A DNA stretch of 64,000 nt from Symsagittifera roscoffensis. Its lineage: Eukaryota; Xenacoelomorpha; Acoela; Convolutidae. The DNA is taken from contig NC_087065.1 in assembly GCF_963678635.1 (NCBI RefSeq), positions 20,835,480 to 20,899,479 of the forward strand, given 5' to 3'. Positions 34,126 through 47,190 of the stretch are shown here, in pieces. The translations under genes and the position numbers were made by a program. Positions within the stretch are counted from its first letter, which is position 1. Each line of letters opens with the position of its first letter. Under the pieces are notes generated by a model. That model had not been told where the DNA came from and ran no database searches. It worked only from the letters and a program-made list of their open reading frames with translations.

Positions 34126-36292
34126 CTCGATACTCCCATTTTTCATAAAACCACAAAACAATCCCGCCCGAGGACAAGTTCAAGTTTGTTACAATTTATT
34201 TGTAAATTTATTCGAAAAAGGAAATAGCCCATGTAAACAAGAATTTCCTGAAGTAAGAATAAAACAATAAAAACTTTTTGTGAAATATAGGACCTGAACC
34301 AGTAAATACGCCACTTCATCAGAATTGGATACATAGACGCACAGTTCTGATCCGACCCACATTTGATAAGTGTGACATATTTGAGAAAACCTGAGCCATA
34401 AACAAAAATCTTAAACTGCTGGTTATTCTTAAATTTAAAAATCACTTTTGACAATAAAGTCTTTTTCTGAACTTTACATTTTTGTTGATTACTATTGGAC
34501 TTTTTTTCTATACTAGTGGACAAAATAAAGCAAAATTACAGGATTTTACTTTCTAAAATGCCTCTCTTCATTGTTCAAATTGAAAATGTCCAAAATAAGC
34601 ATTGAAATCGAAAATCGGTAAAAATTTTGAAATTCAGTTTTGTTTTACTCCGCTTATTTAAGAAAGAATTCAATTCAATGCAAAACTTAGCGCAGAAGAA
34701 GAAATCTTGCATTTTAAGACTCAGACTACATTGGTAAGTGATTGAAATCAAATACTGACAATTTCATGCAGGATAGTTCTGCTCATTTGCCCCTTGGTCT
34801 ATGCAACTATTTTGCTGTAAATCGAAGTAAATGTGGTTCAAAATAGTCATTAGAAAAGAGAATTTAGATAGTGAAGTCCTTAATTTGCATTTATTTTTGT
34901 CCATTAGTGTATAAACAAAGGAGCTGAATTAAACTTTAAAAGAATTCAGAAGTGAAACAGTGGAAAAGCGTGAACAAGTTTCAAGATTTTTTTCTGGAAA
35001 AAGAAAACAACGAAAAAGTTAGCAAGATTCATTTTCAATATCTTCCTGATTCGTAAAACTAATGTAACTGTTTTCATTTTCGTAACTTATTTTGCAAAGT
35101 AATTGTAGTCAGCTAAACTAGATAAAATTAATCTAGGCCAGGTGCGGATTTCGAATTTCTTGAGGTGGAGGTGGGAGGACTTCCTATGGAAAGATAAGAA
35201 ATTAGATAGGATAAGTAAATTGATAGTAACTAAATGTATTTTTCGAGCCCTCTTACGACTAATCTAGTTCGCTAAAAAACATGGGCATATCAACCCATAC
35301 ACTTTATCTACAAAGATGAAATAAAAGGAGTACTGTGGCTCTATGGCTTGATAGATTTGAACTCGCATTAGGTTGTTTGTCTCGCCAACACAAGACTAAT
35401 ACTCTTAAATCTTAATTTCTGTGGGTTGCAATACCCAGGAAACTTCTTGAACTCAAAAAACGCTTAGATTGTGGAATAAAGAAAGCTTCCTGTATTTAAA
35501 GCAAAATTGGTTCCACAAACTAAAGTAAGTATACAACCAATAAGTTAATTCCTGAGCGCAAAATTACTGAATTTTCGGGAAAAAAATACTGCAAGGAATC
35601 GTAGAGCTTACTACTTACAGCCAATAGAATTTACTAAGATGTTTTTGATACAGAAATTAGAAACAATCTATTGAATGAAGATCACATTGATTTTAAGAGC
35701 AGTCTTTCCAAATTCTCTTCTACGCAAAAAATTAACCTTTTATAGATTTTTTGGAAATTATATATTTTCATCATTAAGAGAGATTATAACGACATACCGT
35801 TTCGAATTCTTGATTTAATGAATACATATCAGTCAGAAATTTCATCTTCGCCGCAGATCATGGAAGTGAAATCATCCTCGCGAAAATCGTCTCCATTTCC
35901 AAATGTTCGATCAGTGTGAAATTAATTTTTTAATTTTGCGGTTCAAAAACTATTTCATTCTTTCACTTAGATCAAAATTAACCACAGGCTTTTTTAAATG
36001 ATGCTTGTACTATCATGCGCAGTTAAGAACTCTCTAAAACAGCATAGCCAACAGCCACTTGATACAGTATGAATGATGTATCAAATAAAATTGGATTTAT
36101 ACAAAAACTTTTGAGTTGGGCGTATATCACAGCATTTGGCGTTCGCTATTTGAGAACCTTTTTACTTATTTTAAGGTATTTTTTTTTGTTTTCAAATATT
36201 AAGCGGTCCAAGAAAAGGTTACTTCCAAGGAAAATATTGCTGGTCAGCCTTTGTTATATTTGCTGTTTCTTATATTCGCGATATAATTTATT

Positions 36293-36295
<3 letters not shown>

Positions 36296-36323
<28 letters not shown>
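36296..36323. repeat. (CT)n microsatellite
   Basis: An uninterrupted CT dinucleotide run of about 14 repeats lies in otherwise AT-rich DNA. Confidence 0.95.
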
Positions 36324-39300
36324 ATGTGCCGTTTCATTAAAATTAGAGAGAAATTCTATTAAAAATTGCACTATGTGACGTCTCCTCGAGGGGCCTTAGG
36401 GCCCGTGAGTCGATCCCTGTGGGTATCTTATGACTGCACAAATGTGCTACAATTCAAACGCAATTAAGAATCCACCTGCCTTGACGCCAAATCATAAACC
36501 CTTATCCTCTATAATGAACCAACTTAATGCCTACAAACAGTTTAAAAAAATTAACCAAGTTAGTAACACCTAAATCTATTTGAATCGCTTAATTTCACGC
36601 ACACGTGAATACTCGAGGGAATGAACAAGAGTTATCTTTATACAGTACGCAAGTAGGATTTGAAATGTGTACACTTGGGATACTTGATAGGTCAAATATA
36701 CTCGAAATCCAAATCAATTCTGTTCAAGAAAAAGTAAAATCTACAGATCAATTTTCGTTGCTAGCGTCTGCTAATGACTTTCCATCTCTTTTTTTATTTC
36801 GGTTTTTTGCTGGTTGGTTTTTTAATGGACGCGGCTTGTTATCTCATTGTTTTGCAGATAGCTTTTTCTTTCTCAAAAGCCTCCGAATGGTCTAAGACTG
36901 TTTCCAGATTTTATAGCTCGAGGTTTTTGACGGGATTGACAGTACGCAGCTCAGAAAGCAATGATTTCAATTCACGATTTCTTTTGGATATGACGCGTCG
37001 TTTAAAACCAATGATGGTGGTATTCAGCTTTCAATATATATCATGTTTTCCTAAACACTCCAATAAAACTCCCGATAAGACAAGGCCAAAAACTGTTGCT
37101 CCGATGAGGTGACAGTGAATTGTTTATGACAACAACCCGTATGATTATATTCGTCGTGTTCTGTAGATACCTTATTTGAAGTAACTGTTGCAGCCTTTTG
37201 TTTGGGTTAATTGCTGGAGGGTTAACACTCAAAGTAACGGCAGTGCTTATAGCGTTATCTACGTATTTCGTTATAGTGCGAGGAAAAATGGCAATAGACA
37301 GACACCTCGCACCAATTACAAAAACTATTTTTTGAGATATTTACTTAGAAAAGAGGTCTGATAAACATCTAATAAAGATGCGAATAGTATTTTAAGCTTT
37401 TTGTATTGCGTTCTTTTCATTGAGATTCTTTTTTGCATTTTTTGGCTGCCACACCAATTTTTATAGGAAGAATCCAAATTTGCGTAAAATGCAGACTAAC
37501 CGTTTTGGAGTTAATTCATGCTATTCACAAACCAAAAAATTGTGCAAATGGCAAATTCCGTCTATAGTTGCTGCGTTGTCGCCTACATTTTCTTCTGTCG
37601 GCTTTTCCGTATTTTGTTGAAGAATACGTTTAAATTTGCCTTGTCCTATTTGTCGGATCGTTTCTCGGAAAACAGTATAAAGGTTTGCTGGTTCAACCTG
37701 TGACTTCAAAATATTCCTTTAAAAATTTTTCGCCAAGAGGTAGAACAGTTGAGTTCAAATGCAGCCTCAAATTTTCTCTGGTTTTGTCCTAGTGTAGAAA
37801 TGAAAAATGGGACATTACTACAACCCTATATTTCACAGTTGACGTGTAACACAATTAAGAGAAAAAAGTAGCAGACGCCGAAAACCAGACATTTTCCAAG
37901 GGACATATTTCTCAAATCGCCCATATATATGAGAGTCAATCGTATTCAGTCTGGCAACAACTGGTTTTACGACCTGCAGCTTTGCTTTACGGTCACCTCT
38001 GTCACGTTTTAGTTTTTTTCAACTCCTTTCTCACCTCCTTAAGGAGTTTTTTGTTGCCCTCTCAATCTTCTGAACACTTTTCGAGTCTACAATTTTAACG
38101 TTCCCTGAATTTCACAAAATATTTGAGATTGAAGCTTTTTGATAAAAACAACTCATATAGAAATAACTGGGTCAGTGCGTAAAGTTCTTACTCTGCTGGC
38201 ATTTCTTAAAATTAAAACTCACTTCCGAATTTAAAATGCGATTACGTTTTCCTGAATTTTACCCATTTGCTGTTAAAAAAAGGGTCCACCTTCCTTTCAA
38301 CAAGAAAAATGAGATGAACTTAAAAAAATTGAACATCAAGCCGCAACAAAAAATTATATTTGAGAGTCAAAAATTTCAGAACTTTTTCTTGAGAAACAAA
38401 ATAAGCAAAAAAAATATGAAGACCAATACTCACTACGTTTTCTCAGTTTTGTCATTTATTTAGGGGAAATATTTTCAGTTTTGCCTTTTATTTCGCTAAG
38501 AAACCGCACTAAAAAAACTGTTAATATTACTCTTAGCCAGGAAAAGGAGGTGGGTTTTCTCAATCGGTGTAGACTTCATCGATCGGGGTGCATCTTCAAA
38601 TTTCATTTATCAACTTTGGTTTTTAAGTTTGACCTTTTTGACCTTTTGAGCCCACTTAAAATACTAAGCTAGTGTTTGTATCAGTAAAGGATCATAAATT
38701 CAAAAAAATAATAATAATAATGATATAGCAATCAAACAATCAAAATGTTCTTCATCATCCATTGTCTTCCATTGAATTCTGGGAAGTTGATTTTTTTCAA
38801 TAAGCAACCAAAAACAAAGATAAAAATTTACACGAACATTGGTAAAAAAAAACTGACTCGTTGAATAAAGAAATCAAGGGCTTTTCAACCATATAAAACT
38901 CATCTATAAAAATAAGCTAAGAACAGCGCTTCAAAAGTGTCCCGTGGTATCAAAATAATTTAACTCACTGTAAGTTTTTTATCTCGTCAAAACAAATGTT
39001 ATGCTTTTAAATGTTTCAATTTAGTCATTTTCACTGCCCAGAAAACCTTATTGAACGCAAAAACATTTAATTTACTGATAATTTCTTCCGGTTATTGAAA
39101 CTAGTTTGACACGACAAGCTGAAGCAAGTATAAAACTGATGAACTGCTTCCTTTATCATTTCCAGCCGTTTAAATTTACCAAGATAACTTTTAATACAGT
39201 AATTTGGGACCATCTGTTGACTTAACATCAGATTTAATTTTATTAGAGTCTGTCCAAACTATCGTCTACACAAGATAACCAACTTGTTAGACTTTTGTGA

Positions 39301-41361
39301 AAATAAGATTAATTTATTGTTTTAGAGATTATTATGAGTTTCGACGTTTTGATTTCATGATTACATATCATCCAAAATTTCAATGGAATACAATCTTGAA
39401 AAAATGCCAAACAATCTGGAAATAAAACTACTGTTCATGCTGGTGAAACTTATCTCATTTCCGAATTAATGTGATCAAATGCAATCGAATCAGAAAACAA
39501 TTTTAAAAAACCAAAGCAAAATACGAAGCGATTACACTCGAAGTGGAGTTTTTTCGATGAAATTAGGACAATTTGATCACCGGGTAATTTATATGTTTTT
39601 TTGATTATCATGCTCAGCTTAAGCTCTCCAAAACAAAAACATAACCAACAGCCACTTTATAAAGAGTTAACGATGTATCACTAGGCCTACCTGGCGATTT
39701 TATGTGGTTCCTAATTTCGTCTGACTTAACAAAAGAAGTAACAAAAGTTAAGCTCACGGAAATCAAAACAGTTTTCATGGAATTGAAAGAATTTTTTGGG
39801 AAAATTTATCTTATTAAAGCTCTTTGGATTTCCAGAAACATTTATTGTACCAGCAAATACAAAAAAAAGTGTATTTACGATTTTTTAAACTTCGAGTTAT
39901 AATTTACTGAAGCTCTTTTTCAGTCGTAATTTGATTGATTTTTAACAGAAACTGTGTACGCTTTAAAAATTTTGCAAGGAACAATGCTTTTAAAATCTTT
40001 GCCAATTAGTCAAACTTATAGCAAGCAAATCCGGCAAATTAAGCTGCTGATACCGATGAATCAATTTATAGCAAATCTACACTATTCAATCTGAAATCCG
40101 TTTTTAAACACAGCCAACAAACAGTTGGAAAAGAGTACATGAGTCATGAATGGAAAAGAAAATAAACTGAATTTTTTTTAAATCAGTTTTCTAAATTCAA
40201 AGCAAAAAAATATGTCTTTGCAGCGCTTTGAATTTCAAGAAAACATTATGATTGAAACTTTTGTAGTTAATATTAACTCAATTTGGGTAAATTGGGCCAC
40301 TAGGGAAAAGTTGGATTCCGCTGTTAAATCTTGATTCCCCTGTTAAATTGAAATCCTCCTTCGATATTAGAAAACGATGACGTTTTTCGTGACTTTTATA
40401 CATTAGCTGTTCGGTAGTTTTGTTTGCCTTCCTTTAAGCAAAGAATAGGAACTTTAAAAACTTGGGAAGAAATCAAAAGTCAAACTGCGAAAAATCATAT
40501 GTTGGCGTCAACACCTTTCCAAGAATTTCCTGGAAAAAAACTCCAAGACCTATAACCAGTATCTTCATGAATTTTAAAAATTATCTAATATTATCTATTA
40601 TTTTCTCTGGGAGTGGGCGGATTTTCGTAACCTTTTTTTAGTTCGACCAAAGTGACTTTTTGAGCACTCTTAAAACACCATAGTGTATATTCAACGCATA
40701 ACCCGCACGTGTTCGAAGATTGTCTGTAGTTCCTCTCCGCACAGCTCGCATTAAAAAAATAAACTCAGAATTATCTATGCTACTTGGACAGCAACCGGCA
40801 ATTCTTCTTCTGATTGATATCTTATAATACAAACAATCAATTTGAGAAAAATGTAAAAGAGGGTTTCTTTTAGCTGGTAAATATGTAAATTACACAAAGA
40901 GCGCTGCTAAATCGCTTTTCAGGTTTCGCTATCGCATCGCGTAATTTGCCTTCTATTTAGGAAACGAACATGAAGTGAACTTAAGAAGAAACAGAAAATC
41001 AAATCATCAAGATATGCGTCTCATCGCAAAAAAGTTTCAGGAATTTCCTGAAACAAAAACACGTCTTCAAAAAATCCAAAAAAATGGAATTCAGAATTTC
41101 ATTATCACTTTTATTATCACATTTAGAGCATGTATATTGAAAATAATTCCGACATTAAAGTTGAAGGAGTTTTCTACTGCTTTGCCATTACATACAAATA
41201 GAAGATAACTTAACCTTAACGCAACTCATCAAGTTTTTTGTCATTGCTAGAGAATGATTACCATAAGACGTTAAAAAGCACCCAAATTTTTTTCAACTTT
41301 CTATATTTCTGTTCTATTAGGTGATCTGAGCCTTCTTTAGCCTTCAAAATTCGTCTCAAGT

Positions 41362-41573
41362 TCATGCTATTCCCACTGACTTCCTGAAGAACAAGTCTGC
41401 CTTGAGTAAGAAAGCGTCTCTGTCTTCTGGGTACAAATTGCTCGAATCCACATAGGCGCCTGACTCTTCATTGGGTTTTGTCAGCATACTCATTACACTT
41501 AACAGTATGTTCTCCACTCCCTGCACTGTACTTCATCTCTCACTACGCTTTTTGTAGCAAATCGGGTCTTCCC
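41362..41573 (-). pseudogene. Dead copy of UBE2G2-like last exon
   Basis: This 212-nt stretch is collinear, with no insertion or deletion, with the last exon of the gene at 42873-44119 (also 212 nt). It still reads EDP...SER, then a TGA in place of the Trp codon, then [15 protein letters not shown], and ends with the same stop position. The acceptor has also lost its AG (CACG instead of GCAG). It lies in the neighbouring tandem segment, so it arose by segmental duplication of the exon with its flanks, not by retroposition. The first two exons have no copy. Confidence 0.88.
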
Positions 41574-42872
41574 GTGGATGATTACAAATCATCTAAGATT
41601 AAGCCACATTGGGTTTTAGCCACCAATTGAAAGTTTTGTAAAACAGTCAACTGGCAGTTGGAAAAGAGTAACGCGCTAAAAAAAATTGACTTGTTTTTTG
41701 AAAAATCTCAGCGTTCGATTTTTCAAGAAAAAAAATTAGATGGCCCTTAACCTCTTTGAATTTCTAGAACAATTCATAATTCACAATTTTTTCATGAAAT
41801 AGACCCAATTTGAGAAAACTCGATCAATACTTAAAGATTTTATTTAGCTGGGAAATCCGATTTCTAAATTCGACTTTCGAAACTAAAAGTCGCTGATGTT
41901 TTTCGTGGCCGGTATACTTTAGCTGTTCGATAGTGGAGTTTGCCTCCCTCTGAACAAAGGATATGAACTTTAAAAACTTAAAAGAGAATCAAAAGTCAAG
42001 CTGCGATAACTCAAACTTTGGCGTGACGACCTGTTAAGATTTTCCTGAAAAAAACTCCAAGACCTATAATCAGTATGTTCATGAATCTTAAAAATTATTA
42101 AGCTAATATGATCTATTATTTTCTCTTGGAGTGGGCGGATTTTCGTGACCTTTTTTTAGTTCGACCAAAATGACTCTTAAAACACCATATAGTGTATATT
42201 CAACCCATAACCGGCACCTATTGGAAGATTATCTGAAGTTCCTCTCCGCAGATCTCGCACAAAAAAAAAACAAATTTGGAATCTTCTATGCTTCGTGGAC
42301 AGCAACAAGCAGTTCTTCTTCTGATTGGCACATTTTTTGATACAACTAATCAATTTGATGAAACTGTATAAAGTGCTTCGTTCATTTCGCTGGGAAATGT
42401 TTAAATTAAAACACGAGCGCTGATATATCGCTATCGCATCGCGTAATTTGCCTTCTATTTAGAAAACAACTTGGAGTGAACTTAAGAAATAAAAAATAAA
42501 ACCAAGATATGCGTGCAATCGCAAAGAAATCTGAAGACTTTCCTGAAACAAAATACGGCCTCAAAAATGAAAATGTTTTCGAATTCTGAAATTCATTATA
42601 ATTTTAAACAACACATTTAGCGCATGTAATTTAAATATAATTCCCAGTTTTAAAGTTTTAAGGAGTTTTCTACTGCTTTGCAAGTATATAAATAAAAAGT
42701 TGAAGATAATTGAACGCTAGAGCAACTGTTTATGTTTTTGATCACTGTTAAACGAGAGAGACTACCATAAGTCATTAAAAACACCAGAAATGTTTTGCCC
42801 TTCAACTTCCTATATTTCTGTTCTATTAAGTGATCTGAGCCTTCCTTTTAGTCCTTGAAGTTCTTCTCCAGT

Positions 42873-44119
42873 TCAAGCTAGTCCCAGTGACTTCCTGACA
42901 CATAAGTCTGCCTTGAGTAAGAATGCGTCTCTGTCTTCTCGGTACAGTTTGCTCGCATCCACATTGGCGCCTGACTCATCATTAGGTTCTGCCAGCATAC
43001 TCATCACACTCAAAAGTATCTTCTCCACTCCCTGCACTGCACTCCATCTCTCACTACTCTTCTCGTAGCCAGTCGGGTCCTCCCCTGCACGAATAAAAAT
43101 CATTTTACATAAACCACATTGGATCTTAGCCACTGTTTTTGTATTTTGTATAAAATGGTGGCTGAAATTTGACCCAATCAGTTTTTGTCCCAATCTGTTT
43201 TTCGCGATGCCACATTGGAAAAGATCAATTCCTACGAAAATAGAAATAAAAACTTAAAATTTAATATGTCACTGAGATGCACTATGCTTTAGCCTCGCAG
43301 CTGAAAAAAATCGACTGATCCATTTTGAGCACCTTAAAACCTAATATATCTATTCTCAATAAACTCCCATATTGCTTGTTACTAAAATGGATCTGTCATT
43401 GTGTCAGCTACATTCTTACTCTTGGTATTCAAACTGACCTGGGGAATGGAGTATGGATATGCAGACATTGCCGTTGGAGTAGACGTTGGGGTGGAAGAGA
43501 TCGCAAGTGAATCTCATCTTGGGGGGACTCATAGGGTAGTCTGTGGGAAAGGTGATGGTGGCGGGGAACACTCCGTTCTCGTAGAAGCTATTCTCAGGAC
43601 CTGGTAACAAGTAGGAAACTTATAAAAATGTAGACGAGAATGAATTTCAGGAACAGTTGTTCGAACTAGTTTGTTCTTTCAACTGTCAAGAAAAACTAGA
43701 AATCAAGAAAATTGCGAGAATTTAATCATAATAATAAATAATGTGGTTTCTGCAGTTCGCAGAAGGTCTTTTAAAGGCTTTTTAGGCTTGCCTCAGCATA
43801 TTCCGTTTCTATTATTTCTCTACATTTCAGACTCTTATTTTATTGGGCGAATCTCTTTTTTTGCGACTCAAGGACTGATAATATCTATCACTCAACGCTA
43901 TTTTTTAACTTTCGTTACAAAATATCTCAACTAGCGACCATTTTAAGCCGTTAATTTCTCAAATATTATACCCCTTAAATAAAATGACTAACCCCTGATG
44001 TATGCCTCCCACTCGAAAAAGTTTTCCTCGTCTTTTGGTCCAGCTATGATGCCCTCAGGAGGCTGCAGAGTGAGTTGTTTGTACTCATGCATCAGTCGCT
44101 TCAATGCAGATCCGGCCAT
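42873..44119 (-). CDS. UBE2G2: UBE2G2-like ubiquitin-conjugating enzyme E2 (three exons)
   Basis: Exons 43993-44119, 43439-43600 and 42873-43084 join to 166 codons. The protein starts [21 protein letters not shown], then continues with [10 protein letters not shown] in exon 1. Exon 2 has [26 protein letters not shown] with the HPN motif and catalytic Cys. Exon 3 has [13 protein letters not shown], the acidic loop of the G-type E2s, and [17 protein letters not shown]. All introns are GT-AG: GGGGTTAGT to CCAG, CAGGTCAGT to GCAG. UBE2G2 works with ER membrane E3 ligases in ER-associated degradation, building Lys48 chains; that role is from family knowledge. Length and conserved residues are complete, so the gene should be functional. 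Substitutions relative to vertebrates are many, which suits a fast-evolving lineage. Confidence 0.93.
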
Positions 44120-45142
44120 AGTTCCCAGAAAAGCCTATATCTCTCTTTGAATAAATAAGGAAGGGATTGTTTCGTATTTTGATTTGACTAGAGATAGTTT
44201 CTCACAGATATCTTGGTTCATGAAAATAGCATCTTAGCATTCTGAAATAAACCATGCCGCTGCAATAAACAACCTCAGCATTGATAATCACTGTTTTTTG
44301 AGCGGCTCACCTTTACCCTATTTTAAACTTTGACATAAAACTCAAACCGGCGGTTTTATAAGAATCAGTTACAATTTCAATTTGATTGAAGGTCAGCTTC
44401 AGAGAAAGACTTCAAATTGAGAAAACAATTCCATCTTAACTAAATAAATATTGGCAGATTTCTCTAACTGGATAAATAAATTAGATGAGTTCAAAAATTT
44501 CTGCACCTCGTTTATTGTTTCATTTTGTTACTGCACAAGCGGAAACGAAAAACCACCAATTAAGAAACATTTTAAAAACTTTTATGCTATACGGAATCTT
44601 TTTTCGACGAAGATGGGCTATCTTGTAAGGTCCTTGCAGGAATGCTTTATCTTGCACGTGACTGGTATAAAATACCATGTCTGGCTATTATCATTTAATT
44701 GCTTTACAGACGTATTTACACGTTTCCTGTTAGCGGCAAGGCGATTCTTTTACACAGGGATGCTTTGGTCAGATGTCCAACCTTTATCTTGAACAAAAAT
44801 TTAAGGCTTAATTTCTATTTCTTTCTTGAGCTGATCTCTCTTATATAAAATCGGTTCGCCAAAAAGTGAGCTAGCACTTGTTTAAATAGTTGAAATCCAA
44901 TCATGATAACATCGACTTCATTTATTAAGATTTCATGCTCTTAACTTCGCCAATTTAACTATCATGACAATTTATAGCTCCTAACTGACTAGTTTTTAAA
45001 CTAAAGTCGATTCAGCGACGCCACACAACCACTGTTTTGTTTGTTATTGCGACTTTGAAATTTAAGGAACTGCAATGAAAAACATTATATTTTCAATTTA
45101 AATAATCAATTTAAGTATTCCACTTGAATAAATTAATTTATT
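44120..45142. other. Upstream flank of UBE2G2-like gene, no other gene
   Basis: This stretch should hold the promoter of the minus-strand E2 gene. I see no TATA element in the expected place. The 113-codon plus-strand frame near 44451-44792 lacks an ATG at its start and any domain. Confidence 0.5.
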
Positions 45143-45501
45143 TGTTATGACACCCCTAAAGTGGTGTCATTATTAGTCATGACATTTCCAATGACCATTT
45201 CATGCTATATTTAGTTGCTTAATTAAACTTATTAAAGTTATGAGATCGAATGAATTATTGTTTACTTAATGTAAATAATATGAACAAACGAGACGGAGAG
45301 AGATTAGTAGAGATACTAAACAGCGGGAGTGAAAACAATAAAGCTCTATACTAACCTAAATGTATTCTCTGAGTCAAGCTGAGGAAAGTTTGAAGACACT
45401 GTCGGGCCCTCGCATCAATATATGAAGATACTGCAAGATCAAAGAGCAGTTAAACAAATGAATCATCTGTAAAAGGAAAGAGGCAAAGTGAGGTTGTTAC
45501 A

Positions 45502-45518
45502 TGGTGACAGTTCGCGGT
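45502..45518 (+). promoter_or_regulatory. Presumed primer-binding site of LTR element
   Basis: TGGTGACAGTTCGCGG starts with TGG, complementary to the CCA end of a tRNA, immediately after a CA that closes the LTR. The tRNA is not identified. Confidence 0.45.
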
Positions 45519-45778
45519 TGACAGTGACACTTCTCACCCACTCCAGCAAGACGACGACATTCTGACGACGAGCTCAAACTAAGATCAAGCGCAGCAACTG
45601 TGTCTAGTCAGAGCTTCTACTTATCCTACATCCTACAACCTAACAGTCTTGGGCAATTCAAAAAATATCGTTTCACCATCCAGGAGAAGGTCAAGCAATT
45701 ACTCTCAATCCTGTCAACTAAAGGGAAATCGAAAAGAACAGACTGTAGCCTCAACTTGCGAAAAGGTTCAACGCTAGT

Positions 45779-46075
45779 GTGGAATCTTTTAACGTCGATT
45801 GGATGCTTCGAAAACTGCAGAGTGAAGTTCAACTGGCACAAGACGAAGTATCGAGCATCAAAGTTGAAACCTTTCATTTCCTTTTCAATGAAGCTGAAGA
45901 GAATCAATCAAGAAGAAGGCGAGGGGCGCCGATGGTATTGGCCACTATAGCCGGAATTGGACTCTTCGGACCAGGTATTTTGCTGGACGATTCCCCAAGT
46001 TGTGGACTACTAGGAGTTTTTGGTACTTGTCAAGACAAGACAAAGAACTCAAAAGTATACAGATTTCTCAGTTAA
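45779..46075 (+). pseudogene. Envelope-like fragment placed before Gag
   Basis: This 98-codon frame holds a polybasic run SRRRRG followed by a hydrophobic Gly/Ala-rich segment and then two cysteines. Together these resemble the cleavage site and fusion-peptide region of a class I type envelope protein of a retrovirus-like element. It ends with a stop directly followed, in the same frame, by the ATG of the Gag fragment. Envelope genes normally lie at the 3' end of such elements, so its position before Gag suggests rearrangement, with the Gag N-terminus lost. Only a short piece is present and it cannot be functional. Confidence 0.5.
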
Positions 46076-46480
46076 ATGTCTAAACCCTTAGCTCTGAAGC
46101 AAAAAGCTCATGAGTACATGATAGAGAACCCCAACACAGGATGGGAAACCTTTACAAATCATATAATTACAAAAGATTTAACTTTGATCGTCGCCACTGA
46201 CCCTGCAAACAAAACATCGACAGATAAAATGACATCACTAGAGACGCAAATAAAAGAGTTAACCAAATTGATTGAAAATCAAGAGGTTAGTGCCATAAAT
46301 GAACAACATTCCTTTCGCCGCCGAGATCCGAATATAAAAGGCAGACCAAATAATACACGCTTTTGTGATTATTGTAGGACGAACGGTCATTCTATCTCTA
46401 GATGCTCCAAGAAACAAGTCCGGGACGAAGTTAACAAACTTAGCAAAGAGCTAACAATAAAAAATGATAGAGAAGTATAA
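46076..46480 (+). pseudogene. Gag C-terminal part with zinc knuckle
   Basis: The frame begins MSKPLALKQKAHEYMIENP and, near residue 98, has RFCDYCRTNGHSISRCSKK, a clean C-x2-C-x4-H-x4-C zinc knuckle that binds nucleic acid in Gag. The normal N-terminal capsid part is absent. After the stop at 46480 the next frame is Asn/Gln-rich and basic, so the Gag-Pol linker seems to continue after a frameshift. Confidence 0.75.
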
Positions 46481-47084
46481 TTTGAGACCGACTATTAACG
46501 TAACCAAAATTTCTCAAATCAAAGTAATTACAATCAAAACGGTCAGTCAAGAAACAACAACTTTACAAATCAAAGCGGTCAATCGGGAAATTATGGAAAT
46601 ACTTCAAATTTCCAGAATCGTAGTAACTATGGTATTCGTTACCAAAATAACAATAACAAAGAAGATTATCCAAGAAAAAAACAACAACCATCGTATAATT
46701 CCAATCCCAGGCGAAATGAGTCATATGAAGATAAGTATCCGAAACAAAATACTTTCAGGGACAAGGAACAAACTGCAAAACAGCATTATGACCAAGTAAA
46801 TAGGCAATGCAGCAGTGATCGCAGAGGTCGACAATATATAATCAAAACGGATATAACCGAACAACTGGTCGTGATTCTGATCGATCAAGATCACCAGGAT
46901 TCAGAATATACCAAAATCAAGTTGAAAAAAAAACCCATTGGGTAGAAGAAGAAACTAACTACTGTAACGCACTGACAGATGTGTTTCCTTTAAACTATTA
47001 AATCCTCCGAAGCCGAGTGAAGATAGCAATCCAAAAGCAAGGATCTAACTCAATCTGTATCATTTCGCCATCATAGACACAAAT

Positions 47085-47190
47085 AAAAATAGTGGACTGG
47101 AAATTGAATTTATGGTCCATCGAGGATCAACCTTTAGTATCATGAAGGAACCAACTTATCGAGAATTAAACAAAATTGGGCAAAAATGAC
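47085..47190 (+). pseudogene. Retropepsin remnant
   Basis: The frame reads LEIEFMVHRGSTFSIMKEP. In gypsy-like proteases this place holds the catalytic D-T/S-G triplet followed by S/T-F. Here the Asp and Thr are replaced (HRG), so the active site is lost. The frame stops soon after and a frameshift follows. Confidence 0.5.

Larger units (their letters stand above)
28260..43290. repeat. Family of diverged tandem segments
   Basis: Several blocks share an ordered set of landmarks at low identity. AAGCAACCAAAAACA...CAAAGAT occurs at 28,510 and 38,800. The block CCCAGGA/CCCAGAA...TGAACTCAAAAACG...AAGCTTCCTG occurs at 28,730, 35,430 and 39,040. GCTCACTTCC...ACAAAGATATGAACTT is seen at 31,280, 38,220, 40,350 and 41,870. 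The closing block CATGTGCAGTTATAAGCTCTCC...AATGATG occurs at 32,030, 36,010 and 39,605. The last two segments (40,250-41,590 and 41,850-43,090) are the most alike and carry the UBE2G2-like last exon or its dead copy. The older ones are non-coding. Between landmarks I see only AT-rich spacer, including 34,126-35,130 and 36,360-38,100. Confidence 0.6.

Noticed and set aside
35335-35410. A tRNA-like stretch around GATTTGAACTCGC on the minus strand
   Set aside because: Only a loose B-box resemblance; no acceptor or anticodon stem could be paired.
36370-36420. GC-rich island with GAGTCGATCCC, possible pol III B box
   Set aside because: No A box at the right distance and no second copy in the window.
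44451-44792. 113-codon plus-strand frame upstream of the E2 gene
   Set aside because: No ATG at its start, no domain, and no splice signals that would make it an exon.
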